NCBI RefSeq assembly: GCF_003945595.2
Contig: NW_024103696.1
Coordinates: 310,001 to 374,000, forward strand
Reading direction: 5' to 3'
DNA from: Pipra filicauda
Lineage: Eukaryota > Chordata > Aves > Passeriformes > Pipridae
Length of the DNA: 64,000 nt
Of this stretch, positions 13,101 to 25,900 are shown piece after piece. The notes beneath the pieces were generated by a model that worked only from the letters and a program-made list of their open reading frames with translations, searched no databases and had not been told where the DNA came from. The translations under genes and the position numbers were made by a program. Each line of letters starts with the position of its first letter. The first letter of the stretch is position 1.

Positions 13101-14411
13101 TGCACAGGGATGATGATGAAAAGGATTGCTTTCCCCTCATGTTTGATGGGGTACTTGTTATGTTTTGGCTGTCTTGTCCCATTACTAAGCCCTGACATAT
13201 TTATATTCTAATTTCAGGATGAGGTGTTAGCAGCATGAGGAAATGGGGCGTTTGCAGCATCCAGAAGCCAGGAGCCCCTCTAATTCCATTTCAATGCAGT
13301 GTCAAGCACTGGGGTACCACCATGAAGACTATACATCAAGGTCTTTTTGTCATGCTGGTGCAAACTAGCTAAAGCCTTGAGGGGGTTTGATGAATAAGGG
13401 TTTAAAGATCCAATCCTGTGTAGTGGATTTCTTTTAAACTGAAAATGGGAAGAATTGCATGGCAAAGGATGGAGTCAGGGATATATTGCTACAGGGCCTC
13501 AGGAATGTTCTTGGAGCAGAAAAATCCCTCCTCCTTAGCTTCTGAGTGGTAAATGGGTGAAGCCGTTTATCTCTTCAGTTGGCTTTACAGCTGGTTTGAA
13601 GATTTGCCCTACGTTGCTTTCTGGAAGAGTTTTTCTGCATCCTAATTTTGTTAAAGTTCATTGGTTTATTTTATGGAGGGAATAAAATCCCCAAACAAAT
13701 CTCCTTTCACTGAAAAATAGAATTGAAGGGTTAGGTTTTGGAATGCTAGCAACATCTCCCATGGGAACTGTAATTAGCGTACTTTATTTTCTCACTTGTC
13801 TCTTGGGGCTTGGTTTTATGGCTGACTTCCATTTCCTCTTTTCCATGTTTAGTTACCCCTGTGGTTATGGGAGATGCAGACTGGCTGGGAAGCCCAGTTC
13901 CTGTTGGAGGTTGAGAACACGGGTCATCATGTATGAAAGTACCTCAAGCTGTCATAAGCAGCATTTCACAGTTCTAAAAATGGGTTGCCAAATTTCCAAT
14001 ATTTAGTAGAAAGACAACACTTCCCTTAGTATAGGTGACATAGCTGTTAAATTTCATGTAATTCATAAGGCGTTCATTTGAAACACTAAATTTTCACGAA
14101 AACTTACTTTTCTCTATTTTAAATCAGCTTCTTGGCTTAATTTGTGAGCACAAAATACCATTTTTAGGGGCTTGTCCCGCAGTAATAAAGTGTGATTCTA
14201 GGATACTGGAGTTCAAAGTATAGCAAGTAGGAGATGTGATTTGATTTGTCTGAGGAGACCTCTCATTTGGCATAAATATTTCTGAAGTGTGGAATGAAGA
14301 TATACTGGAAACAGGAATAAAATACTGTTCAGACTTCAGATTTTACTTTCTGAAGTAGATTCCCTTCTTAAAATAGAAATCAACAGAAATGGTAGAATTC
14401 TGTTAATTGAT

Positions 14412-14435
14412 CAGACTGATAATATAGTCAGTCTG
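14412..14435. repeat. Short inverted repeat (8-bp stem)
   Basis: CAGACTGA at 14412-14419 is mirrored exactly by TCAGTCTG at 14428-14435 around an 8-nt AT-rich loop. The flanks show no gene context. This is a structural note only. Confidence 0.85.
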
Positions 14436-17400
14436 TGCAGTAGGAAATATGTCAGTGTATGAAGTTTAAGGATGCCTAGAAGACAGAAGCTGGTCAGCAA
14501 TAGCAAATTAGTGAGAACTCAGTGAAGTTGTTTTACTTCTAAATTTGCTTTTAATAAACAGTGAGCTATTTTTACAGGGACTGTTTACAACTGCTACTGT
14601 TATGGTTGGCTAATTAGCAACATCCTTTGGAAAAAAAAACCCTGACCCTCCTGAAAGTCTTCAACCATACAGAAACAGGTTTCTTAATTCTCTCAATTTC
14701 ACTGTGTCTTCTACCTTTCATCTTGTGATCTCTTGCAAGCTGCCACTCTCCCTGTTTGTGCAACTTCTACAGAAAACCCAAGTAATAGCAGTTGAAAGGG
14801 AATTTTAAAATAGATTATGAAATCTAGGGCATGTCAGGATAAGTTTGAGGTGGTCTTAAAAATCCAGTGGTTGTCTTTTTTGAAAGCTTTTGCTGAATGT
14901 TTGAGATTTTAGCCTTCCTCCTCTTTATCTAAAGGTCAGGAAGACTGAGGCTTTCCTCTCAGACAGTGCATGTCACATATGTTGGCATTTGGGAATTGCC
15001 CAGGACTGCTTGAGGAACGACCATTGGAAGGATTCCTGGGCAAGTCTGGCCCAGATCTGCTCTTGAGAACAATTACTGAGTCATACGGAGGGACAAGTGG
15101 CAGAAGGAAATACTGGCAGAGCTGGACCCAAGCTGGTTTTCACAGCTGTCTGATTTACAGTCTATGTCTCTTGTGATGCAGCCACATCCCGGATGCAAGG
15201 CAGTGTGAGCTCCAGGGCTACTCATGGTCTCACCTTGGTAATGAGGAGTTATTTGAAGAAAAGTTAGAATTGTGTGTCACATTTGCTTTCTTCCTTAATT
15301 CCTTCTGATTGGAGTCAGTGTGACCCAAAAATAAGTGGCTGTGTTTGGTGAGGGGCAGGGGAAACATGACTCCACAAGTACAGGAACTTTATGGTTGTAG
15401 CTCTTGGAGGAGCTACAGCAAAAAACCCTTCATATTTTGAGGAACCTGACTCATTTTTTCCAGTGTTACAGGGTTACTGTAACTCCTGTGCTACTCCTTC
15501 CTCTACTGGCTGAAACTCCTTTGTGTGGTCCATAGGAAAAACTCTTATCTTCTGTTAATGGGTGGTTATGAAATGAGAACAAAAAAAATTAAGATCATGC
15601 ACTAGCAATTTAACAAAGTGATAAGAATTTACAACTTCGTCTTTTAATAAAAGTATTATACTGTTACTTTTTCAAATGAGGAGGAACACAGAGGTAGCTG
15701 TAACTTGTACACATACATTTTTGAATGAGGATATAATGCTGAGCTGGAATTTTTCAGTTCACTCCTTTACAGGTCTCATTTTCTAGCACTGATGCTCGTT
15801 TCTTTTGTGTCATTTTAAACAATACACAATAGCATTTTTCCATCAGCAAAGGCCTGTGCATTTCAGTGACCTTTACTGCTTTCTTTAGAGGGGTTATGCA
15901 ATCAACATAAGGGAATGAAAATATTTAGTTGTTGGTTTTTTTTTTTTCTTAAAAGAGGTCTGATGCCTGTATTCTTATGGTTGTACAGCTGACATTTAGG
16001 CACCTGTGTTTTGCACCTGCACTCTATTTTTGAGGAGCCTGAAAGTCTGCTTGCAAAATCTGAGCTCATTTGCGAAAATCAAGCTAAAAAAAGAATATAG
16101 GTGGATAGAATTATGGTCTTTAAAGCAAGAAGCTCGTGTTCTAATTTTTCCTCTTTGGTCCTCCACCTCCATTAAAAATATGATATTTTCTTTTAAATTT
16201 AAATTCAGAACTTACAAAGGGATTGACCCCTTTTGTGCCTATTGACTAGTTAGTGCCAGAGAATTTTGCGTGCCTGTCTGAAATTACTTGCAATGCACTT
16301 GCCTACATTTTGCTGCCTGGGAACCTTAAAGCTCCCAAGAGCCCACACTAAGTCTGGTCTCCTCTCTAGAGAGAGGTTGCTCATTAGAGATGGCAGTTTA
16401 TTGTACCTAACAGCAAGGAGAGTACAAAAGCCTCATCACCCCTTAGGAAGTTCTTGGGAAGTTCTGCTTCCCAATCAGGTAGGTGGGATATTGAGGAGAG
16501 CATCCATGCATCTGTTCAGGGACATCTATGGAAACACGAAATCCAAATAAGTTCTTACAGCAACAAGTATGTAACTTGCTAACTTGGAAATACTTCTGTT
16601 GCCTCATGATAATCACCAGACAGGTACAAGCTTCATTGCTGCTCAGTGTTAAGATTGGTGTGGGTGTCAGTTATGCTTCATGACTTGTTTTTCCACGGGT
16701 GAATATTTTATGAACCAAATCCACATTGGGATAGCAGCTAGGAAGGCAGAATAAGCAAGAACAGTTGCCCCATTATTTCCGTGCCATCAGCCCATCTTTG
16801 TGTATTAAAAAATACTTGCTCTAAAAACATGTTTTGAACAAACTTTTGTGCAGCACATATAGTACATAAACCTGGAGCTGAAGTGTGCCTCTTCCAGTGG
16901 GTGATGTTAGTGAACCATTAAGACAAAAGGTGTTTATTACTTGTGAGGAAATGGGTTTGGAATTCTAGATATAGAGGAATTTCCTAAACACAGTGGATAT
17001 CGTGGCATTGATTGTGGGCCCTGTTCTGCAAGAAGGGCACATTACTTTGGTTTTATTTGTTTCTCGTATCCGCAGATATGACCTTAAACTTTTGCAGTTT
17101 TGTGTCTATTTATATTTGGGGTCAATTTGGGGGGAGGGGAACAGAGAAATGCCAGTGATCCACTGACATATACAGGAGAGGAAAGGAAATTACTTTCTGA
17201 CAGATCTTTTCTGCTATTTCCACATGAGCAGATGGATCCCATAGTACAGGTTTGCCTTTAAGGAGAGTTTAAGCAGTAAATACTTTGCTTTTTGCAAGAG
17301 GGCTGGTTACTTTCCATATTTGTATAGCTTTTAGGTAATTCATAAAGACTTCTGATAAAAATGCAGGCTTTTTTTCCACCTAGTTGTATGACCTTCAGTG

Positions 17401-18493
17401 TTTTTAAACTCTGAATTTTTCCAAGGGAGAACAATGTGGGAGTTGCATCTTTGTCAACTGAACCAATTAATTAACTCTCTAGATGTTGACTGCTATGCTT
17501 GGTGGCTAGAGTTGGACAAAACAACTGACTTGCACAGTTTTTCTTTAAAATTTTATTTTCTAAGAGAATGGCACAATCTTTTCTAGGTTTAAGGATACCT
17601 CCTCCTATCTCCCCTAAGTTGCACAGTGTTTTAAACAGTTTTAGACTGAAGGATTAGGGGGTTTCCAGCAAGAGTAAAACAAGCAATTGCTCTTACATTT
17701 AGATGAGAGGTGCAAAGACCAGATGGGCCACAGCTTTTAGGTGGATTTATTTCTTCTGGCTGATGAGACTTCTAGGCAGAGGCTTTACTGACAGTGTTTG
17801 GAAGAAGTGCCAGTTTGATTGACTTTTTGATATGAGAGGAGCGCAAGTGTTGGAGCAAGACAGAAGGCTCAAAGGAGGTTGGGAATCTTCACCGTGCCTC
17901 AAGGAACCATCTGTAGTGACACTTCCTAACTTATGCAGGTGAGCATGGTAGCTGTTATGTATCTGTAGGGCACAGCTAAAAATAAACAGAAGGGAAATTG
18001 GTTTCCTAATCGTTGGGGGGTGTTTTTTGTTGATTGTGCTGTCTTAAAGCAATAAAAGCCAGCATTATTTCAGCTATATACCATGTTTGGAGGAGTGTAG
18101 GAGAATGGTGGGAGGCTAAGTAAGACACTACCACCTCTCTGTGCACAAGGTGGGAAACCAACTCTACCTGCCCAGTGAGAGCTCTCCCCTCAGTCAGGGC
18201 GCGAGTAATGATCTCAGTGCTTTGGGTGTGCTGGTACCCTTTCTTGCTTCTGGAAGTGACCGCACAAGGTGCACCTCAGTTTACTGATATATCCCATCCA
18301 GCACCAAGGTAGAAGCTAGGACTGGCAGCATTTATCTCTGCTGTTTGGGAGGGCTGGGAGAGCGGGGGGGTGGAGACAATCATCCTGAACCAAAACAAAC
18401 CTTCTGGAGGGTGCTAAAGCAGTAGTGGGACAGCCAAGCAGAACTGGGTTTCTTGATCTTGCGAGCCCTGGCGCTTAATGGTTTATATTCTGG

Positions 18494-18512
18494 AGTGCCA
18501 CCTGCTGGCACT
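18494..18512. promoter_or_regulatory. Candidate CTCF-like site inside an inverted repeat
   Basis: AGTGCCACCTGCTGGCACT contains GTGCCACCTGCTGGC, which fits the reverse-strand CTCF core pattern as I know it (GCGCC[A/C]CCT[G/A][G/C]TGGC) apart from the flanking T. The outer seven bases form a perfect inverted repeat (AGTGCCA/TGGCACT). Motif match alone gives many false positives, and no binding can be inferred from sequence. If real, it lies inside the presumed RNF152 intron about 13 kb before the coding exon. Confidence 0.3.
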
Positions 18513-19509
18513 TGCTCTTTTTGCTCTCTTTTTTCTAGAGGCAGCTGCTCCAGAAGATGAGAGCTCTGAGCAAAGAATGTGAATGTTAGTAATAAGAATA
18601 AGAGTACTAATTATTTGCATTGATCTTTATATTATTTCTTTTAATTGTCATGGCACTTAAGGATCTTGTTTATTGGCAAAGACCACACTCTGGCAGGTGT
18701 TCTGCAAACTCGGCATGAAAGCAACTGGCAGAGGCTTCACTGCTTAAAAAATAGAGAGCACAGTGTGAAGGAGTGGTTTAAAAAATAGAAAATGATTTTT
18801 CCAATCCCTGCTGTTATTTTCAAAATATGAAGCAATTTTTTCTTTATGTCTCGCTTTAGTAATATGTTTTGATCATTTCTGTGGTTGGCAGAAAAAAGAG
18901 CAGCAATCATTACAGTGAAAGACACCTGACAGTGAAGGCACTTAAGCAAAAGTTAGGAAAACACTGACTCAACTCTAAAAAGTAACAATTATATCAGTAA
19001 ACTAAATAATTCTGAAAACCTTTTGGCGGGAAAGCAAGGGATGTTGTACTTTGTGGCACAATGTAAATCTGGATCTGGAGCTGAACATTTTTTTCATCCT
19101 AGTCAAGAACTTGTTTTGGCAGTAGAAAAGAGGCAATTTTTGCTTCTGTTTTGTAACACTGATTTTTCTGTCTGTGTGTCAAATCCTCAGTGGCCCTAAG
19201 TCAGTGTGGTTCCTTTGGCATTGGTTTAGTTGTGTACATTGAAGTTTCCAATGTTCAGCGTGCCACTGTAAAATCGTACACAGTTATAATACTATAACAG
19301 AAAGAACTCAACTGAGTGGAATCTGGTCCAATCCTGCATAGATGCATAAAGCTGGGTGTATGTACACCGTGTCTTCTTAGATAATCTCTTCCACTGCAAC
19401 ACCTTCTAGAATGACAATGCAGACCTTTTGCATTTTCCCCTTTCTTTGAGCAGTCCTTAAGGTGCCTCTTTGGCTCTTTACTGCTATTCTGTGTGATGTT
19501 GCATGGAAC

Positions 19510-19998
19510 AGAATCACAGAATTGGTTAGGTTGGAAGAGGCCTTTAAGATCATCGAGTCCAACCATTAACTCAGCACTGCCGTGTTCACTGCTAAACCAT
19601 GTTCCCAGTTGCCAGATTGACACATCTTTTAAATACCTCCAGTGACTCCACTACTTCCCTGGGCAGCTTGTTCCAGTGCTTGACAACCCTTTTTGTGAAC
19701 AAATTTTTTCTAACATCTGATGTAAACCTTCTCTGGTGCAACTTGAGGCCGTTTCCTCTCATCCTGTCAGTTGTTACTTGGGAGAAGAGACTGACCCCCA
19801 CTTCTCTACAGCCTCCTTTCAGGTAGTTGTAGAGAGTGATACAGTCTCCCTTGAGCCTCCTTTTCACCAGGCTAAACAATCCCAGGTCCCCCAACCACTC
19901 TTCATCAGACTTATCCTCCAGACTGTTGCCCTTCTCTGGACATGCTCCAGCACGTCAATGTCCTTCTTGTAATGAGGAGCCCAGAACTGAACAGAGAT
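19510..19998 (-). mobile_element. CR1 LINE fragment, 3' end of ORF2 plus 3' tail
   Basis: On the - strand this reads as the C-terminal part of a CR1 ORF2 reverse-transcriptase protein followed by the CR1 3' untranslated tail. Recognisable pieces include VQFWAPHYKK and EHVQRRAT at about 19925-19997, then [24 protein letters not shown] and [12 protein letters not shown] between about 19650 and 19890. These sit in two different frames, so the copy carries at least one frameshift near 19880. The tail at 19510-19570 (reverse complement of ACAGAATTGGTTAGG onward) carries remnants of the terminal octamer repeat. This is a typical 5'-truncated, dead copy. It lies antisense to RNF152 inside the presumed intron. 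Confidence 0.93.
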
Positions 19999-22900
19999 TT
20001 CAAGGCGGAAATAAGTGGTGAGGCTTGTGTGATGTAAGTCTTGAAAAGTAACTAATGACTTTGGGATGTGCTGTAAGGAACACTGGGATGAGCGTGACTT
20101 TTTTTTTTTTTTAAGAAATCCCTTAACCACTTGCCCTTTCAATGTAAGATCCTTTAGATCCTTAGCAAAAAACGCTTGTAAAAACCAGCAGTCCTATTGA
20201 CCACGTGGTCCTCTTCAGCTTTTAGTCACATCATGAAATGTAAGTTGTCTGTTGAAAACTGTCCCATGTTGTGTATTTTTTTTTTTAAGCCAACAACCAA
20301 AAAAAGCTGAGTAACAATCTTTGAAAATGCGCTTCTGTGAAACTACAGCTGATAGTCAGAGTGTATTTGTCTCATTTGCTTTTGTTAGACTAAGTGTATT
20401 GCTAGACTTAAGCATTCCACATTCAGCAGTAGAGCAATGTAAGAGATGCTTCTGACTCACTCAGTGGCTGATCACCTCAGAAGAAAAATTATTCCAGAGT
20501 TAGTACAAAAAGCTTTGTTTGCCCTTTATGTTACCTTTTTATAAATTTATTCTTCTGAAAGAAAACAGTCAAATTGAAATGAAAGTTGAAATGAGCTGAC
20601 ATTTTAATGGAAATTTCCACTTTTGCCTAAGGAGAAAGTATTTGCTTAATTTGATCTGAAACTGCCAATGAATTAATTTGTTCACCTCAAAACTTCATTT
20701 TTTTTAGTTAGCTCTAACTCTCATGTAGAAATCATGACACTGGCTTACAAATCAGAGCCTGATTAGGGGTCCTACCTAACTGGGATTTGGAGCTTCTGAA
20801 GTTCATATTTTCAGGCTTTTCTTCAGAAAAACGATGCTAGCAGCCTTCTTTTTACTGAGTATTGAATTGATTATCCATAATCCTGTGAACCTAGAACTCA
20901 CTGTGGCCATAGACTATTGGGATTGTGATGAAGGTTTCAGCATTAGCAATATTATGCTAGTTGCCTTGCCTTGACTTTCTGCTGCTGCATTGAAAGGACT
21001 GCAGAACTAGGCACAAAATTAAGAGGTAAAGCAGTTTGCTTCATTTTGATTGTTTTGCTCTAATGTAGCATAACACAGTCCTTTCCGAGTATTTGCACTC
21101 CTTCATACAGCAGAAATGCTGTAAGCTATTAGTTAAGTGCTGCCAAATGGATGGTATTTTCACACAAGGATGTTTCAAAAGCCGCCAGACTTTGACTGGC
21201 AGAAGTATGATGGGTGACGTCTGGCACAAATTTTGAAGCTCACTGTAAAGAATGAAATTCAGCTTTGCAAAGCTTGGCAGGTCTGATAAACTTCTTGCAG
21301 CTACGAAGGTGAGTGGCTCTTGGAACTGAATACCATCTCTGTGAAGAAGAGCAACAGTAGATTTCATATAATGGGGGCAAGAACAGTTTATCTTCCTCTG
21401 CCTGAGCATTTGAGCAGCCAATTGCTGGTCCCCATTGCATCATGGCTACTGTAGCAGAGAGGCTAGCAGCTCTGCAGCTTTGAGCCCAGTGTCCCAGAGC
21501 TGTAATTTATCTCAGCCCACCAAGAGAGGGTTGTGGTAGTGCTAACCTGAGTTATGATCATTGCCCTTGAGAACACTGCTTTGCTTAGCTGCGAGACTAC
21601 CTCTGTCTGCAAACTGTGCTGCTTCATATGAGAGAGAAACCAGTGCAAATCCCCTCACTCTGTTCTAGGCTTCGTTCTAGAATTCTATCCAGGGGAGTCT
21701 TCCTGTTTCTGTCATGGGCGTGCCCATGGGCATGGAGAGACCAGAGAGCCTGTCCTGGTATAAATTTGTTGCCTCACCACTAATCTGAAGTTTTACTTGG
21801 TAGTACTGGGGCTTTGAGTGACAATGTGGAGCTAGTTGGGATGGTTGGTGTGAAACCAGTTTGTTTAGTTGCAGCTCTTCTGGGAAGGTTGGGTTGTGTT
21901 TCCTCAGGTCACATGTTTCATGGAAACCCAGGGTGGTGTAGGGGAAGCAAAGGTGTCAGCACTTGGAGGTTGCCTTGATCTGCCTGAAGCTGCTGGTGCC
22001 GGGTTCTGTATTGGTTGTGATGATGGATAGTGTGCTAAATATGTGAATGTGCAACTGACCTCAAGAGCCTGTGTCATCCCATTAACTTCGGTGGCTAATG
22101 TCAGGTCATGCGCTTCATAACTTGTCTGAACTGGAGCTTGTGGAGTGCTTATAGTCACGGGTAGAAACATGTGGTTTGGAAAAGTATTGGAAGAAATTAT
22201 TTATCTGTTATAGCCTGCTAAATCTCTTTGGAGGATTTTACTGGTGTAAAGACAGAGAGATAAATCATGAAATACGAAATCATCAATATGTATGCAGTTC
22301 AGGCTTGATCTAACTCTACTTGTGATCCATATTTGCCATGAGAATTGGACTGTTCCCAAAATTCAGGAAGTCAGGGTGGTATTAATATTACTAGCTGACA
22401 GAATGTTACAGGGTGAATGATTAGTTTCCAATAAGAAGGGAGCTTTTGGATCAGTTCCAGTTCCTTTTGGTGTAGTCTGCAAACCAAAATGACCAGAGCT
22501 GTGACCTGGAGTAGCTGTAGTACTTATCAGATGAAGATCATGATTTGTCTGCATTACGAAATGACATAGCTATTGACCTTGAGGAGGCATATTAGTTGGC
22601 TATCTTCCATTCTCTTGTGAAGATAAACTCTTGGAAGTGGTGGTTCTGCATTAGCACAGCTGTTACACATTCTCTGTTGATAAACAGAGGGCTTTACTCC
22701 TTTGTACTGCCCACTTTGCAATTTTCAGAGTAAAGGTAAAAAGATGAAAAAAGCTCCCCCTGCCCTTATAATCTCCTTCAGACTTTATTCTGCTTGTTAA
22801 AATCTATGAAAGAAGAGAATTTCCTTACTTATCGTTGTGTGGCTTCTAATAAAATATTTTCTGGTTTCTTAATCCCATCCATCTCAGTGTAAAAGGATGT

Positions 22901-25900
22901 AAAACTTTGATTCTCATAGGTCTGTTGTGCTATTTTTCCCATTTTTTCTGAAGGAAAAAAAAGAAACAACCCCTTCCCACACCCCAAGAAAACGAACCCC
23001 AGACCATCCTAGCCCTTGAGAGCAGCCGTGTGAAGGTAGCTGTTCAGTGATGTGGGACGCACAGTCATGTCCTCAGGAAGCTGCGCTGGGTGAGCGCAGA
23101 GAGCACAAAACATGTTAAGCAGGTGGGGGGTGTACGAAGTGGGAGCACAGAGCAGTGGCAACAATTAAAACTCTCATTTGCAGGACTTTTGTTTCCTGAG
23201 GTAAGTGTGAAATTGAGTTTTCGTTTTTTGCGTTGTATAGGCAGTATCTGAATATGTGAGTAGCAATTCCTTTCCTCGCTGTTTGGGCCCATAGGCAGGT
23301 AGGTTTTGTCCTAGTGTTATCTGAACCCACTGAATGACCTCAGAGAGCAGTTAGCACTCTCTCCTCTAATTATAGACGAGTGTCTTAAAAGACTAATTCA
23401 AGCTGTTCCACACTCAATCACCCACTGACCTGTATCAGTGAGAAAAGTTTGCATTTGAGTTTTATTTAAAATTATTTTGTTTTGGATGGTGTATTTTATA
23501 GGTCTAATACCAGATCCTCAGGGGAGGGAGGGAAGAATCTTTTAATTAAGTTTCTGTTTAGGTATCAGGCAAATTCTATCAGTGGCACATGAAGCATAAA
23601 GCTCTAATGGGAGAGCAAAATTTGTAATTTAAGTGATCAGGTGCTTCATACCTCTCTCAGCAGTTTGAGTGTCACAGAATTTTGTCATGTTGCCATAAAT
23701 GAAAATCCCTTAGAAAGAAGATGTTATGTTGCATTGAAAAGCCATTACTGAGCATGAGTTTAGCACCTATAGCTCCTCCAGTAATTGTGGGATTTTGGCC
23801 TCAATGACTTAAATTTTGACCTTACTTTAAGTTAGGGAAGCAGCTTCTAAATCTGTCTTTGCCAACTACATCACCACTTGTCCCTTATGTTCTGGTCATA
23901 AATAACTACTGGTGCTTTTATTTGGTGAGTGAGAGCTAGAATTCTTTTCACGACAAACCTTCCACCCCCATTCCTTTTGATGGCCGTTTGAATGGCAAAT
24001 GGATCTCTCACTTGGTAGTAGGAAAAGCTGGCTTTTAATTCCTCTCACCACGGGGTTTAGGAATGAGTCAGGCATAATTAAGAGCAACAAACAAAACTGC
24101 TAATGGCCCTGCAAGTCTTGTGCTCAGAGTGGGCTATAGCATCATCCCTTAGGATACTTTGAATGCTGGAGATTTTATTTATTTGCAAATTGTGAGGAAC
24201 CTTTGAATATCCTGTGCTGGGTAGTTTTCAGATTTGGGATGTCTTAGGACTACAGTCATCCTATCCCCTCATGCAGGAAGAGATATGCTAGAACTTCAGA
24301 GACAGCAGGAGTGGTAAGGAGTACCTTCACAATTCTTCTAGCAGGACTGAGCTGCAGCTGGGGGTCCCACCTGCTCTGCCAGGCTAGAGGGAGCCTGGGA
24401 GATTTAGGAAACCATAGTTCTGGGGCAACTTGACAAGTGGTGTTGTCAAAAACGTGCAGATGTGTCAGAGTTTGGCTGGTGATGCTCCCACCTGCTCCAG
24501 GATGACCTGCATGGAGGGCTGCTGACAGGCTGGGTGGGCTGGAAAGCTGTTTGCTTTCTGTCTCTGTGTGTCTGAAATAGGCATATTTCTTAGAATATTT
24601 TAATTTCAAATAGTGTTTTTCACTGCTAAAGCACCTGATGTGAAACTGTCTGATGAGCATAGCTGGACTGTTTTCCCTCAGGATTAAGAAACGTTTGCTG
24701 ACCTGGCATATTGCAGGTGATTAGTAGTGTTTGCTGTTGGAACAAAGTGCAGCTTCTCCTGGTCATATTTGACCAAAATAAGGTCTTTGTAAGGCAGGGA
24801 ATGTGGATGTTTGCAGATAAAAGGAGAGAGCAGTGCAGCTGGTGATGTGAGATGGAACATGGAGCAGCATGTGAGTCTCTCTCTGTTATCTTTAAACATC
24901 AAAGGTTGGTGTTTTCAGCTGATCTGTTTTTGCTCTAAAACTATAAACTTCTACATCTGCATTCCTGTAGGTGACCTTTCTGCCTCTGTCTCCTCTTGCT
25001 GGGGCTTCCTGATGACAATTTCTAAGGTAAATGCTGTGGAATGATACCTTGCAACTAGGCTCCTTTTTCATGATCCACCAATGATTGCTCAGCTGCCAAA
25101 GAGGCAGGACAACTGGTGTCCTGTTTGATATGTGCCGTCGGGATCATCTGGAGCAGATTCTCTCTCCATCAGCATGAATCCCCTGGTGCTGGTAGGCTCA
25201 TATATTTTAGTTTCACTCAGCTTTACTTTTTGCGGCTTTATGCACCTTGGGCCTGCGTAGCTGATGTTTATCTTGGCAAGGGCTGGACTAAAGCTAAAGG
25301 AGTAGTGACAGCTTGCACTGGCAAAGGCTTTGGCTAAATTAAAACACTTTTGTTCTGCAATATTTCAGTGCAATTGTGAATAACTAAATGGAAAACATGG
25401 TGGATGTAGGCTGCCTGGCTTAGAGGAAGATTCTCAGAAAACAGGTAATTCTGAGAGAGGAATGGATTTACTTTGTTGTCTTATTGTTATTTTTATGTCC
25501 CTCAAAATGCGTATAGTCTCTCGGTTGTAATCTACATGGTGGATGATCTGTGTCCATGGACATACTTGGCTTCTGGATCACAGGCTCTCATGTTTTTCAT
25601 GATCTGTGGAAAAGCTGATATGTTCAATGACAGCCCCCCAAAAATCTCAGGCGTAACATGGGCATGCTGCCAGCTGAAGGAGATGGAGAGAAACGGATGG
25701 GTTTCTGAGCTTTATTGCAGAAAAGAAATCTATCACCTTTACCCCGTGGCTCATAAGGTGAAAAGTGGAGCTGTGATGAAGTTGTCCAGGAAATTTGAGG
25801 CAATCTGGGTGGTGCTTGCTTGATCTTGGACCAATTGCTTCATCTCTCAGCACTTCTTTTCTTAGGTGATGAAAGAATAAAATGATGATAATACTTCTCT

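Larger units (their letters stand above)
7136..19509. other. Non-coding stretch, presumed RNF152 intron 1
   Basis: No gene, RNA gene or clear repeat family seen over about 12 kb. Open frames are under 125 codons and unrecognisable. Small structures worth recording are a perfect 16-bp palindrome at 10173-10188, an 8-bp-stem inverted repeat at 14412-14435, and a CTCF-like inverted repeat at 18494-18512. Those are listed separately. The rest is AT-rich single-copy-looking sequence, probably intronic for the same reason as the first stretch. Confidence 0.5.

Noticed and set aside
24256..24660. 134-codon open frame on the - strand
   Set aside because: No recognisable motif. The length is unremarkable for 64 kb of six-frame search.
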